Positions 1-7,724 are shown, numbered from the stretch's first letter. The stretch is DNA of 15,591 nt from CAYLKS01 sp964384205 [NCBI: uncultured bacterium] (GCA_964384205.1 CAYLKS010000065.1:1-15591); one strand, 5' to 3'. Notes: generated by a model not told the origin, from the sequence alone. Made by a program: numbers and translations.

Positions 1-1199
1 TTTCGAATATATCAAACAGACAATATCAGTCAGTAGGATTATACTCGAATATATCAAACAAACAATCAAATGTTGTTGGATTATACTCGAATATATCGAA
101 CAGACAATCAAGTGTTGTTGGATTATTTTCGAATATATCGAATAAACAATATCAGTCAGTAGGATTATACTCGAATATATCGAACAGACAATCAAGTGTT
201 GTTGGATTATTTTCGAATATATCGAATAAACAATATCAGTCAGTTGGATTATATTCGAATATATCGAACAAACAATCAAATGTTGTTGGATTATACTCGA
301 ATATTGTTGAAAGACAATATCAGTCAGTTGGATTATATTCGAATATATCGAACAAACAATCGAATGTTGTTGGATTATTTTCGAATATTGTTGAAAGACA
401 ATATCAGTCAGTTGGATTATACTCGAATATATCGAACAAACAATCGAATGTTGTTGGATTATACTCGAATATTGTTGATATTAAAAAACCGTTATTAGGA
501 TTATTTTCGAACGTATCAAACAGACGATCAAATGTTATTGGATTATTTTCGAATATTGTTGAAAGACAATATCAGTCAGTTGGATTATACTCGAATATAT
601 CGAACAAACAATCAAATGTTGTTGGATTATACTCGAATATTGTTGATATTAAAAAACCGTTATTAGGATTATTTTCGAACGTATCAAATAGACAAACAGA
701 TGATAATGTTGGGTTATATTCAAATATAAAAAAACTTAGAAAAAGTCTATATAATATTGGTTTATATTCGAATATAATTGAAATAAACCGTTCGATATTG
801 TCTTTTTATTCAAATATAAAAGTATCTAAATCTAGTGATATTGGTTTATATTCGAAAATATTAAACAAAAAATCCAGCAATATTGGTTTATATTCGAATA
901 TAATTGAAATAAACCGTTCGATATTGTCTTTTTATTCAAATATAAAAGTATCTAAATCTAGTGATATTGGTTTATATTCGAAAATATTAAACAAAAAATC
1001 CAGCAATATTGGTTTATATTCGAATATAATATCATTTGAACAACAGAATTTTGGTTATTATACGAATATAAATGCAACTAGATTAAGTTATTTTGGTTTA
1101 TATACGGATGTTAGTGATTCTAAGCTTAAAACTTTAGAGTTGTACACTAAAATATCTGAAGAAAAAGTAAACGAATCGAGTTTTGGTCTGTTTACAAAA
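1..1199 (+). repeat. coding tandem repeats, 42-bp period
   Basis: Near-identical 42-bp units run from the window edge to about 1199, each encoding one 14-residue repeat. Neighbouring units often alternate between a QSNVV-type and a QYQSV-type end, which gives an 84-bp higher-order pattern. A block containing GATATTAAAAAACCG recurs exactly 168 bp (four units) apart, at 477 and 645. Conservation is highest at the 5' side and decays towards 1199. All length differences are multiples of three, so the frame is kept. Confidence 0.92.
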
Positions 1200-1673
1200 A
1201 TAGTAACTTCAGATTTTCTTTTTGAATTTTATGATAAAGAAACTAATAATCCGATTAATGATATTGAATGGTCATTTATTGTTGTAAAAAATGATACTTT
1301 TATTTTAATAGATTCTGGAACAGCATCACATACACTTAATATTTATTTAGATGATTATAATTTATTAAAAAAGAATAATGAATTTTATTTTAATTTTAAT
1401 AAAATAGGTGATTTTGATTTCGAAGCAAATATAAAATTTTTATACTATTACCATCAACATTCAAATAAAAAACATTATCTTGTTAAGAAATTATATTTAA
1501 ATAAGAAAAAAACATCACAAAATATTGTTAAAATAGGTGGAGGAGCAGGAGTAGGTGCAGAAATAATCACTGTTCGGTCGAAATTACTAACTAAACAAAA
1601 TATTGAAGTGTTGTGTGATTTAAAAGAAAACATCACAGTTAAGTCAAAATTAATTAACAAACCTTACGGATAG
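1..1673 (+). CDS. 14-residue-repeat virion/adhesin-like protein, 5' truncated
   Basis: The reading frame is open from position 3 to a TAG at 1671-1673 (556 codons), and its start lies before the window. Any start called inside, such as the TTG at 798, is an artefact. From the edge to about 1199 the protein is built of 14-residue units, for example GLYSNISNKQSNVV and GLYSNIVERQYQSV. I count 27 complete units with starts from 36 to 1137; three are 15 or 16 residues long. The units lose similarity towards the C-terminus (GYYTNI, GLYTDV, ELYTKI). After the repeats come about 85 residues with strand-rich, Ig-like composition (1200-1460), then a Gly-rich turn (GGGAGVGAE) and two short related segments (ITVRSKLLTK, ITVKSKLINK). 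Fourteen-residue repeats are known from YadA-head-type beta-rolls, so a fibrous, surface-exposed virion part is a reasonable inference. The family itself is not recognised. The stop codon lies inside the hairpin of the next gene's leader. Confidence 0.88.
   Translation, partial: SNISNRQYQSVGLYSNISNKQSNVVGLYSNISNRQSSVVGLFSNISNKQYQSVGLYSNISNRQSSVVGLFSNISNKQYQSVGLYSNISNKQSNVVGLYSNIVERQYQSVGLYSNISNKQSNVVGLFSNIVERQYQSVGLYSNISNKQSNVVGLYSNIVDIKKPLLGLFSNVSNRRSNVIGLFSNIVERQYQSVGLYSNISNKQSNVVGLYSNIVDIKKPLLGLFSNVSNRQTDDNVGLYSNIKKLRKSLYNIGLYSNIIEINRSILSFYSNIKVSKSSDIGLYSKILNKKSSNIGLYSNIIEINRSILSFYSNIKVSKSSDIGLYSKILNKKSSNIGLYSNIISFEQQNFGYYTNINATRLSYFGLYTDVSDSKLKTLELYTKISEEKVNESSFGLFTKIVTSDFLFEFYDKETNNPINDIEWSFIVVKNDTFILIDSGTASHTLNIYLDDYNLLKKNNEFYFNFNKIGDFDFEANIKFLYYYHQHSNKKHYLVKKLYLNKKKTSQNIVKIGGGAGVGAEIITVRSKLLTKQNIEVLCDLKENITVKSKLINKPYG
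759..1010 (+). repeat. exact 126-bp tandem duplication
   Basis: The block 759-884 is repeated at 885-1010 with no difference that I can see, and the first bases of a third copy continue to about 1030. Each copy encodes three 14-residue units, beginning GLYSNIIEINRSIL, SFYSNIKVSKSSDI and GLYSKILNKKSSNI. Lack of silent differences points to a recent duplication by recombination or polymerase slippage. Confidence 0.9.
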
Positions 1674-1705
1674 AGTCGGGGTTTCTACGTTTGAGGAGAT
1701 TTTTG
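1659..1705 (+). promoter_or_regulatory. conserved leader A: hairpin plus Shine-Dalgarno
   Basis: One of four related leaders. AAACCT (1659-1664) pairs with GGGTTT (1679-1684), and CGG (1667-1669) pairs with TCG (1676-1678) around the loop ATAGAG. The block continues with GGGTTTCTACG, then TTGAGGAG with GAGGAG at 1693-1698, then ATTTTTG directly before ATG at 1706. Shine-Dalgarno to start spacing is 7 bases. The TAG stop of the upstream repeat gene (1671-1673) falls in the hairpin loop, so translation of that gene would open the hairpin. Confidence 0.72.
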
Positions 1706-2164
1706 ATGGATAAACCAGTTTTAGAAATAGATGTTGGAAAACCTACAAAATTAAAATTTGAAAATATTGTGACAGGTTCAGAATCTATTCCATCATCTTT
1801 TTTAACGATTAAAATAAACGAAAATATTAGTTTACAAATTAAAGGTAAAGATAAGAAAGATAATGGAAAATTAATATCTGAAATTGTAATCCCTCCAATT
1901 GGAGATTATTTTAAAAAAACTACATTAACAGAAACTAAGCTTTGGGTAAAAGTTTCTAACTCGATTTTTACACCTTGGAAAAGTAAGGTTAAAATTATTG
2001 AGCCTATTTCTGTTGAAAGTTGTAAGTTTGAATCTGAAAAAGAAAACATACAACAACCGAATGTAACTTTGTTAGAAGTTAAGCAGGAAGAAGAGATAGT
2101 TGAAAAAAATAATACTATGAAGAAAAAATTTAATATCTCGAATTTTAAAAAGAATTTAAGTTAA
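1706..2164 (+). CDS. unrecognised 152-aa protein with beta-rich domain and charged tail
   Basis: The start is taken as ATG 1706, which has GAGGAG 7 bases upstream. The in-frame TTG at 1691 overlaps that Shine-Dalgarno and would add MRRFL, so it is rejected. Residues 1-100 have alternating hydrophobic and polar residues typical of a beta-sandwich (VLEIDVGKPTKLKFENI, SFLTIKINENISLQI, TKLWVKVSNSIFTPWKSKVKIIEP). Residues 105-135 form an acidic, glutamine-containing linker (EVKQEEEIVEKN), and the last 15 residues are basic (MKKKFNISNFKKN). No catalytic motif is visible. Its place between a fibre-like gene and a small basic protein suggests a virion or assembly role, but I do not recognise the family. 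Confidence 0.85.
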   Translation: MDKPVLEIDVGKPTKLKFENIVTGSESIPSSFLTIKINENISLQIKGKDKKDNGKLISEIVIPPIGDYFKKTTLTETKLWVKVSNSIFTPWKSKVKIIEPISVESCKFESEKENIQQPNVTLLEVKQEEEIVEKNNTMKKKFNISNFKKNLS

Positions 2165-2184
2165 AAAAGGAGAATTTTTTAAAA

Positions 2185-2412
2185 ATGTCATTAAAAACAA
2201 CTTCTATAAAGCGAATCACAAAACAATCAAAATTGAAACTTCTTATAGGTAAACTGGCTGTTAAAATAGCAAAAGAGAAAAATGATCCTTTAGCAAAAAA
2301 ATATGATCGAACTCGAAAAAAATATTTTGATATTAAAGATAAATTAAATATTAAATATGGCAAACAAGCGAGAGTACTTGCAAGACAAACATTGCAAAAA
2401 AGTAAGGATTGA
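2185..2412 (+). CDS. small basic protein, 75 aa, unrecognised
   Basis: ATG 2185 follows AAAAAAGGAG (GGAG at 2169-2172) with a rather long spacing of 12 bases, and begins 20 bases after the preceding stop. The product is strongly basic and predicted helical, with many Lys and Arg (KLKLLIGKLAVKIAKEK, YDRTRKKYFDIKDKLNIK, KQARVLARQTLQKSK). It has no Cys, no signal peptide and no membrane segment. The composition would suit binding of nucleic acid or of an acidic scaffold, but nothing in the sequence proves it. The good Shine-Dalgarno, tight spacing and lack of an alternative ORF support it as a real gene. Confidence 0.8.
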   Translation: MSLKTTSIKRITKQSKLKLLIGKLAVKIAKEKNDPLAKKYDRTRKKYFDIKDKLNIKYGKQARVLARQTLQKSKD

Positions 2413-2469
2413 TAGTCAACTAAAGCAGACAAGGTTTTTGTAACTTCAATACGCTTATTGATCAGAGGG

Positions 2470-2503
2470 AAACAGGTAAACCAGACAATTTTTTTACTTG
2501 TTT
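2470..2503 (+). other. AT-rich hairpin in the 2413-2562 gap
   Basis: AAACAGGTAAA (2470-2480) can pair with TTTACTTGTTT (2493-2503), giving 11 bp with one G-U pair and a 12-base loop. A smaller perfect inverted repeat, TCAATA/TATTGA with loop CGCT, lies just upstream at 2446-2461. No uninterrupted T-run follows the larger hairpin, so a classical terminator is doubtful. The gap of 150 bases is the longest in the window and probably carries the control of the nuclease gene; no tRNA or other RNA gene is evident in it. Confidence 0.3.
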
Positions 2504-2562
2504 AATATAAAAATATTCAATTAAAAATTAACTTTTTAAATTGCAAAGTAAAAGGGGGTTTT

Positions 2563-3468
2563 TTGGACAATTTCAGTAGTGTTTTAAATTTAATTGGTTG
2601 CAATAATAATTGTCAAAACAAAATTGAACAAAGCAAACCGTTTGATTTGAATTTGTTTTTAGATGAATTACACCAATATAGTGAAACGAAGAATAGAGAT
2701 TATCATTTGAAGTTTGCGAAAAATATTAATGCATATGATTTAACATCTAGTTGTATAGCACAAGTATTATTTAAGCTTTATAAAACACCTGTTAATTCTT
2801 TTGCTGATAAATGGTTACCAATTCTAATGAGAGGTTTTATCGGTCAAGCAGTTCATAATTTCATTCAATCAAACACTAACCAATTTTCAGAATTGGAAAG
2901 GACTTTAAAAGTACCATCACTTCGTTTTTCGGGTCGTTTAGATGGATTGATTGGTTCGAATGTATTAGTTGAAATTAAGTCTTGTCCATATAATGATTAT
3001 ATTAAAGTTATTAAATCACAAAAACCCCGTTCGGCAGATTTTGATCAAATTGTTATTTATCGATATATGCTACATAATCATTTGGAAGAAATTAAAAATA
3101 ATAAGGAAAATTCGAAAAATAATGTTCCTAGTTTGGATAAATACAATATTAATAAAATACAATTTATTTATGTTGCTCATGATTTAATTTCACAAGATAT
3201 TGAAGATTTTTCATTGGCAATTAAAAAAATATCAGCTTTGAAAAAGCAATTATCATCGAAAAATAATAAATTCTTTTTTATGACTTCGTTAATTATAGAT
3301 GTTAACGATCAAATAACAAAACCTTTCGAGGAAAGACTTTTAGGAAAATTAAAAAGAATTAATAATTATTTACAAACAAATCGTTTTCCAACAAAAGATG
3401 ATCCGTATATTGATAAAAAAAGTTGTTATTTTTGTTTATATAGAAATATATGTCAATTGCAAGGTTAA
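2563..3468 (+). CDS. Cas4/AddB-like Fe-S nuclease (PD-(D/E)XK superfamily)
   Basis: This 301-aa protein starts at TTG 2563, just after AAAGGGGG (2551-2558); no ATG or GTG fits better. It shows the core of RecB/Cas4-type nucleases: His98 in GQAVH, Asp127 in GRLDG, Glu137 and Lys139 in VEIKS, and the QxxxY motif at Gln162-Tyr166 (QIVIY). A cysteine before the core (Cys64) and three at the C-terminus (Cys288, Cys291, Cys297; spacing CX2CX5C) match the iron-sulfur cluster pattern of AddB and Cas4. Known relatives are metal-dependent DNA exonucleases or endonucleases used in recombination, end processing or spacer capture. No cas1, cas2 or CRISPR array is present here, so a phage DNA-processing role is more likely, for example in recombination or resolving DNA before packaging. 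An extra pair, Cys13 and Cys17, sits near the N-terminus. Confidence 0.85.
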   Translation: MDNFSSVLNLIGCNNNCQNKIEQSKPFDLNLFLDELHQYSETKNRDYHLKFAKNINAYDLTSSCIAQVLFKLYKTPVNSFADKWLPILMRGFIGQAVHNFIQSNTNQFSELERTLKVPSLRFSGRLDGLIGSNVLVEIKSCPYNDYIKVIKSQKPRSADFDQIVIYRYMLHNHLEEIKNNKENSKNNVPSLDKYNINKIQFIYVAHDLISQDIEDFSLAIKKISALKKQLSSKNNKFFFMTSLIIDVNDQITKPFEERLLGKLKRINNYLQTNRFPTKDDPYIDKKSCYFCLYRNICQLQG

Positions 3469-3495
3469 TTTGTTCAACATTCGGCTGTCAAAAAG

Positions 3496-3553
3496 AGCAA
3501 GTCAGTAACCCAACGGCTAAAGCTAGAGGTTTCCACGCTTGAGGAGGTTTTTG
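3496..3553 (+). promoter_or_regulatory. conserved leader B: hairpin plus Shine-Dalgarno
   Basis: AACC (3507-3510) pairs with GGTT (3528-3531), and an inner stem GGC/GCT (3515-3517 with 3522-3524) closes on the tetraloop TAAA. A weak outer pairing AGC/GCT (3496-3498 with 3537-3539) is possible. The downstream block reads GGTTTCCACG, CTTGAGGAGG, then TTTTTG touching GTG 3554. GAGGAGG lies at 3541-3547. It matches leader C almost base for base from GGTTTCCACG onwards. Confidence 0.75.
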
Positions 3554-5665
3554 GTGAATATAAAGAGTGTAAGAAATTATTCAAAAGCAACGATACCATT
3601 GCGTTCAAAAACAAAAGAACCTTATTTGAATTTTATTTTTGTTTACCCAATAATTTTTGATGAAACATTAGTTGGAAAATATCAAGATAAAATTAGAAGT
3701 TTTATAGCATTATCTTTTCTTGACAATATTTTTACAGAAAATGTTATAAATATAGTTTCAAAAGCAAGCGAATTAGATGAATCATCAAATATAAAAATTT
3801 CTGATCTAATCGGAAAAGTTTTATTAGGCAAACCAATTCCATCAGACACTCAAAATGTTGCTTTTGATTTTATGAAATCAGAAGAATATAAAAGAAAAAT
3901 ACAAGAAAAAATTGTTGATTTAAAAAAAATTCTTGCTAATAATCCATTGATTAAAAAATTAAAACCAAAAATGAGAATGGTTACGTTAGATAATTTGATT
4001 GATGTTCCAGTTATAGTCGGAACATCATCAGATCAAGTTAACTCATTTACATTAATGTTGTTTCTAATCACATCGGTAGGCATGAATGTTCCGTTAATAA
4101 CTGAAGGTAATGTAAATAAAGTTTATAATAAAATAAAATCAACACCAAAAGATAAGCTTCAAACATTGTTAGTAAATTCTGTTTCGTATGTAGGAAAAGA
4201 TAGAATTTATAAATGGCTTAAAAAGATTCCATTAATAGGAAAAAAATTAGCTAGATCTCGTAAAAAATCATTAATTGAAAAACATGAATCTTACGCTTCA
4301 ATAAAATTAAGAAAAATATCCCATCAAGTAGAAAGATCTCCTCTTATTGATAAGTCGTTTGATGTTATGAATACATTAACTTTTTATGACATAGATAGAG
4401 TTAAAACAACTTTTTTAAAAATGTTGAATAAAGATAAACTTCTTGAAGAATTTCATTTGAATACTGCAACAAATTTATCGACAGTCGTACAAAAAGTTTC
4501 GAGTCGTTCACAAAGAATATTTGATGATGGAATGAATTATATTGAAAGTGGTTTATCAATTATTGGTTATCCATTATTATCATCAATAAGTCATTTATTT
4601 TTTTATTCATCACATGGTGGATATCCAACTAAAACAGTGACGGCTTTATATGAAACTGTTTTTACTGAAAGTTTTTTAATAAAAATGTCTGAATATTTTG
4701 ATGAAACGTTAAAGGAAGTTATTATACGAAATATAGAAAAAGAAAATGTATCATCAGATAAAATAAAGTTAATTAATTCATATTGTAATGATATTGAAGA
4801 TCATGCTAAATTATTAGAGAAAGTTAAGAAAAAAATTAATGAAACGTCAATACCAATTCCAATACCAAGTAACTTAGATTTTACAATTTCTGATGAATCA
4901 TCAATAGAAGATGAAAGAAAGTACGAAAGAATTCAAACTATCAAGAATGAAATTGTTGAATTTATAAAAATGACTGAAAAAATTTTACCGTTGTTATTGA
5001 AGGTTAATAATAAAAGTTGGAAAAAACTGAAAATGTTAATGACTGATGATGATTTCAGACTTATTTATGATTCAACTCATTCAGCAGTTAATATTATTAT
5101 TAATCATGTTAACAAATATTTTGATAAATATTTTGCTGATAATACGGGTTCAGATGATTTTCATATATCTGCTATGACTGGAGATGTATTTAGATTAATA
5201 ACAGATATGAAGGTTTTTCTTATACAAGTATTGTATTTTATAGTAACATTATCAATTGAAAGTACATTTTGTCGTTTAATTAATGTTATTGATGTTGAAT
5301 TAGAGACAACAAAAAACGAAGTAATTGATTTTCCAAATTATACATTAGTTGTATCATTAGAAATGGTTTTAGCTTTATATTCTGCTTATATATCTGTTAA
5401 TTTAAAACAATTAGAAGATGTATCATTTCGGGATAAAAAATCAGTAATAAGTTTAACTTCAGGTTATGTAAAAGGTATGGTTGAATATCTAACTACTAAA
5501 TTAGCTATACCGAATTTAGTAGTTATCGATAATAATACTAATACTGTTTATTATAAATTTATGAATATGAGTAAAATTAATAAAATTAAAATGACAACAA
5601 TTGATTCTTATATTAAAACTTACTCACAATCAAATGAAACATTCGATTTATACGGGAGAATTTAA
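3554..5665 (+). CDS. unrecognised 703-aa protein, probable virion/morphogenesis
   Basis: The start is GTG 3554, 6 bases after GAGGAGG; the TTG at 3539 lies across the Shine-Dalgarno and is rejected. The protein is large, Lys- and Ile-rich and mostly helical in character. Hydrophobic stretches lie at about residues 163-182 (SFTLMLFLITSVGMNVPLIT), 554-572 and 596-615, but each contains polar or charged neighbours and may be buried helix rather than membrane. A basic patch follows residue 216 (RIYKWLKKIPLIGKKLARSRKK), and a Pro-Ile linker (SIPIPIPS) near residue 432 separates two halves. No enzyme motif is visible. It heads a three-gene block with the next two genes, and its start is set by the same leader type as the baseplate and terminase genes, which suggests shared expression with morphogenesis genes. 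Confidence 0.88.
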   Translation: MNIKSVRNYSKATIPLRSKTKEPYLNFIFVYPIIFDETLVGKYQDKIRSFIALSFLDNIFTENVINIVSKASELDESSNIKISDLIGKVLLGKPIPSDTQNVAFDFMKSEEYKRKIQEKIVDLKKILANNPLIKKLKPKMRMVTLDNLIDVPVIVGTSSDQVNSFTLMLFLITSVGMNVPLITEGNVNKVYNKIKSTPKDKLQTLLVNSVSYVGKDRIYKWLKKIPLIGKKLARSRKKSLIEKHESYASIKLRKISHQVERSPLIDKSFDVMNTLTFYDIDRVKTTFLKMLNKDKLLEEFHLNTATNLSTVVQKVSSRSQRIFDDGMNYIESGLSIIGYPLLSSISHLFFYSSHGGYPTKTVTALYETVFTESFLIKMSEYFDETLKEVIIRNIEKENVSSDKIKLINSYCNDIEDHAKLLEKVKKKINETSIPIPIPSNLDFTISDESSIEDERKYERIQTIKNEIVEFIKMTEKILPLLLKVNNKSWKKLKMLMTDDDFRLIYDSTHSAVNIIINHVNKYFDKYFADNTGSDDFHISAMTGDVFRLITDMKVFLIQVLYFIVTLSIESTFCRLINVIDVELETTKNEVIDFPNYTLVVSLEMVLALYSAYISVNLKQLEDVSFRDKKSVISLTSGYVKGMVEYLTTKLAIPNLVVIDNNTNTVYYKFMNMSKINKIKMTTIDSYIKTYSQSNETFDLYGRI

Positions 5666-5669
5666 AAAA

Positions 5670-6404
5670 ATGTTGATAGATAATTGCGACGAACAAATAA
5701 AAATTATGATGGAATCACGTGATGCTTTAAGAAAAATTAGATTGAAGAAAAAAAACACTAATAAACCAGTTTTAGAAAGCATGACAGAAAGTTTTTCAAA
5801 GTATGATCGTGGTAGAACATTGTACGAATTATTTGATGTAAATGTATTCGAACAAAAAGCACGAATGGATATATTATTTTATGAACAACTTTTGCAAAAG
5901 ATATCAGATAGTGAGCAAACATCAAAAATACAGGTAATCATAACTGATTTATTGAAAACTGTTAAAAATATTTATGAAATAATTGATGTTCAACCACAGG
6001 TTTATGGAAACCACAGTTTTGATTTGTTGTCAGAATCAATAGATTCTGTTAATAATAAATTATCAAAAACTATACATAAATATATTAATAAAAATTTTTA
6101 TGATTTGACTGTTGAGCAACGTATGAAAAGGTATGGGGATAAGGCTAAAGAAATAGTTTCTAAAATAATTGTTGAAGATGAAAATGATATTAATGAAGCT
6201 ATAGAATTTGCAATAAAATCGGTTATTATTGAAAATTTTCTAACTAATGTTTCATTTCCATTTGCAGTTTGGTCTAGAATTGATTACTTAATGGAAAGTG
6301 AATTATATAATTTAGCTTTCAACCAAGAAAAATTATTTAATTTAGTTAATGAATTTAAAACTAAAAATAGTAATTTAGCTAAAATTATTTCAACAAGTCT
6401 TTAA
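5670..6404 (+). CDS. unrecognised 244-aa helical protein
   Basis: ATG 5670 is 4 bases after the preceding stop, and its GGGAG (5654-5658) lies inside the last codons of that gene, so the two are probably translationally coupled. An in-frame TTG at 5601 would overlap the upstream gene by 65 bases and has no better ribosome binding site. The protein is predicted mostly alpha-helical and charged (MLIDNCDEQIKIMMESRDAL, LRKIRLKKKNTNKP, EQKARMDILFYEQLLQKIS), with no membrane segment or known motif. Tight coupling to the 703-aa protein suggests that the two act in the same complex. No function can be assigned. Confidence 0.85.
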   Translation: MLIDNCDEQIKIMMESRDALRKIRLKKKNTNKPVLESMTESFSKYDRGRTLYELFDVNVFEQKARMDILFYEQLLQKISDSEQTSKIQVIITDLLKTVKNIYEIIDVQPQVYGNHSFDLLSESIDSVNNKLSKTIHKYINKNFYDLTVEQRMKRYGDKAKEIVSKIIVEDENDINEAIEFAIKSVIIENFLTNVSFPFAVWSRIDYLMESELYNLAFNQEKLFNLVNEFKTKNSNLAKIISTSL

Positions 6405-6458
6405 AAAGTCGAAATAACAAAAAAGTAAAGATTGCTTAAAGTGAAGGAGAAGTTAGTG

Positions 6459-7718
6459 ATGCGTAAAAAAATTCTTGATACGTATAAGAAAATAGAAGAT
6501 TCACTGTTGTTCAATAAAAAACTTGAGATGGATATATCAACACATCTTTCACAAATAGTTTCGAAAGCATACACACAATCATTACAACAATCGGAAAAAG
6601 GTTTTTGTTTTAAATTTTCATTACCGATTATTGCTGTTCTTAAATTATATAATTTACTTTCCTTGGATAAAGTCGCCGTTAAAAACAGTTTTGCTGTTGA
6701 TTGGGGGCCTGGAGCAGCAAGTAATTATATGCATAGTGATCCATATTATCAAATATTATTGTTACTTATTTATTATGGTTTAAAACATAAAAAACCAGAT
6801 ATAACTGAAAAAGCTTTATTTATTTTTTTAATGAAAATATGGAACGGCAGACTTTCAAAATATATTAAATATTGTAATCCAAAGATTATGACATATGTAG
6901 TTTCAAACATGAATCAACGGTTTATCGTTGCTAAATACGATTCACCTTTATTTATGATTAGAGACTATTTTATTCCGACATTATTGAAGAAATATTCAAG
7001 TTATATATTAAAAGATCCAGCAGGAAAGCATGGTTTAAAACATTTATTAGAGCAAAGTTTTACAAGAATGGCTCAACTTTTTGTACAAAATACTGGTTTA
7101 AATCCTGAAACTGGTAAAGTTGAGAAAAGAGGTGGTTTATTACCATTATATATGAAAGCTAAAGAAAAAGGCCAAGAAATATCCAATCCATCGTTCGTTA
7201 CTGATGAAGAAAAAGATAAATATGAATATTATTTATCAATTAGTGATAGAGAAGTTATAATTAACAAAATAGCAGATTATATAACGACTAATCCTAATAT
7301 AGTATATTCTAAAGTAGTGTTAAATACTATTTATAAACAAGTTAATGTAAGAAAACAATTAATAGATTTAATATCAGAGAAAATACATACTTATGAATTA
7401 CATGATCAAATTTATGAATTAGTATTGTTGATGTTCGAAAGATTAGATATTCAAAGTAAAGATGATATAAAAAGAAGTGATTTATTTTCAGATGTTAAAA
7501 AGAAAATAATTTCTTCAAAAAATAATGTAACAGTTAATAAAATTCGAAGATTAGCAAATTATATACTTAATTACATTTTTGAAAAAGCGAAAATTATTTA
7601 CAGTGGAAAGCCTTTAAAAGTTGAAATGTACAGTCAACCTTTTCAAGGAGAATTACGATCAGTTGTGTATTATATATTATTATTTGATATCAAAAAGTTT
7701 ATTTCTTCGAACGTTTAA
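6459..7718 (+). CDS. unrecognised ~419-aa protein, probable virion/morphogenesis
   Basis: AAGGAG at 6444-6449 serves either GTG 6456 (6 bases) or ATG 6459 (9 bases), two adjacent in-frame starts. ATG is chosen, and the TTG at 6432 lies before the Shine-Dalgarno. Visible traits are a hydrophobic helix (FSLPIIAVLKLYNLLSL, residues 53-69), a distinctive AVDWGPGAASNYMHSDP segment (79-95) followed by YYQILLLLIYYGL, and an aromatic-rich stretch around residues 120-180 (IFLMKIWNGRLSKYIKYCNP, MNQRFIVAKYDSPLFMIRDY). The rest is helical and lysine-rich. No catalytic motif is seen. It is the last gene before a strong terminator and so closes the transcription unit. A structural role is inferred from the neighbourhood only. 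Confidence 0.86.
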   Translation: MRKKILDTYKKIEDSLLFNKKLEMDISTHLSQIVSKAYTQSLQQSEKGFCFKFSLPIIAVLKLYNLLSLDKVAVKNSFAVDWGPGAASNYMHSDPYYQILLLLIYYGLKHKKPDITEKALFIFLMKIWNGRLSKYIKYCNPKIMTYVVSNMNQRFIVAKYDSPLFMIRDYFIPTLLKKYSSYILKDPAGKHGLKHLLEQSFTRMAQLFVQNTGLNPETGKVEKRGGLLPLYMKAKEKGQEISNPSFVTDEEKDKYEYYLSISDREVIINKIADYITTNPNIVYSKVVLNTIYKQVNVRKQLIDLISEKIHTYELHDQIYELVLLMFERLDIQSKDDIKRSDLFSDVKKKIISSKNNVTVNKIRRLANYILNYIFEKAKIIYSGKPLKVEMYSQPFQGELRSVVYYILLFDIKKFISSNV

Positions 7719-7724
7719 TTTTCT

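Noticed and set aside
196-498. Open reading frame in another frame of the repeat region
   Set aside because: It is a shadow: 42 is a multiple of three, so any frame without a stop in one unit stays open over many units. It has no ribosome binding site and ends at a unit that breaks the pattern.
1-1199. Possible CRISPR array because of regular short repeats
   Set aside because: The period is exactly 42 bp in codon phase, the whole unit is repeated rather than repeat plus unique spacer, and the frame stays open into a non-repeat domain.
1475-1660. Minus-strand ORF opposite the repeat gene end
   Set aside because: It lies fully inside a supported plus-strand gene and has no recognisable product or ribosome binding site. 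The same applies to minus-strand frames at 2145-2432, 10709-10903 and 13908-14144, which overlap plus-strand genes (2145-2432 mostly so).
798-1673. Start of the repeat gene at TTG 798
   Set aside because: The same frame is open upstream to the window edge, continues the same repeats, and the TTG has no Shine-Dalgarno.
1671-1694. Stop-codon readthrough or TAG recoding at the end of the repeat gene
   Set aside because: The frame after TAG meets TGA at 1692 after six codons, and all other genes end with ordinary TAA or TGA.
2506-2515. T4-late-like promoter TATAAAAATA
   Set aside because: In sequence this AT-rich, such a string is expected by chance, and it is not repeated before other genes.
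2413-2562. tRNA, intron or homing element in the longest gap
   Set aside because: I see no cloverleaf, no conserved intron core and no nuclease of homing type attached to it; only two AT-rich inverted repeats.
2969-3187. Alternative plus-strand frames inside larger genes (also 8076-8267)
   Set aside because: They overlap the nuclease and the tail-tube-like gene, have low-complexity Ile/Leu-rich translations and no ribosome binding site.
2563-3468. Cas4-like gene as sign of a CRISPR-Cas locus
   Set aside because: There is no cas1, cas2, effector gene or repeat array in the window; the neighbours are phage structural genes.
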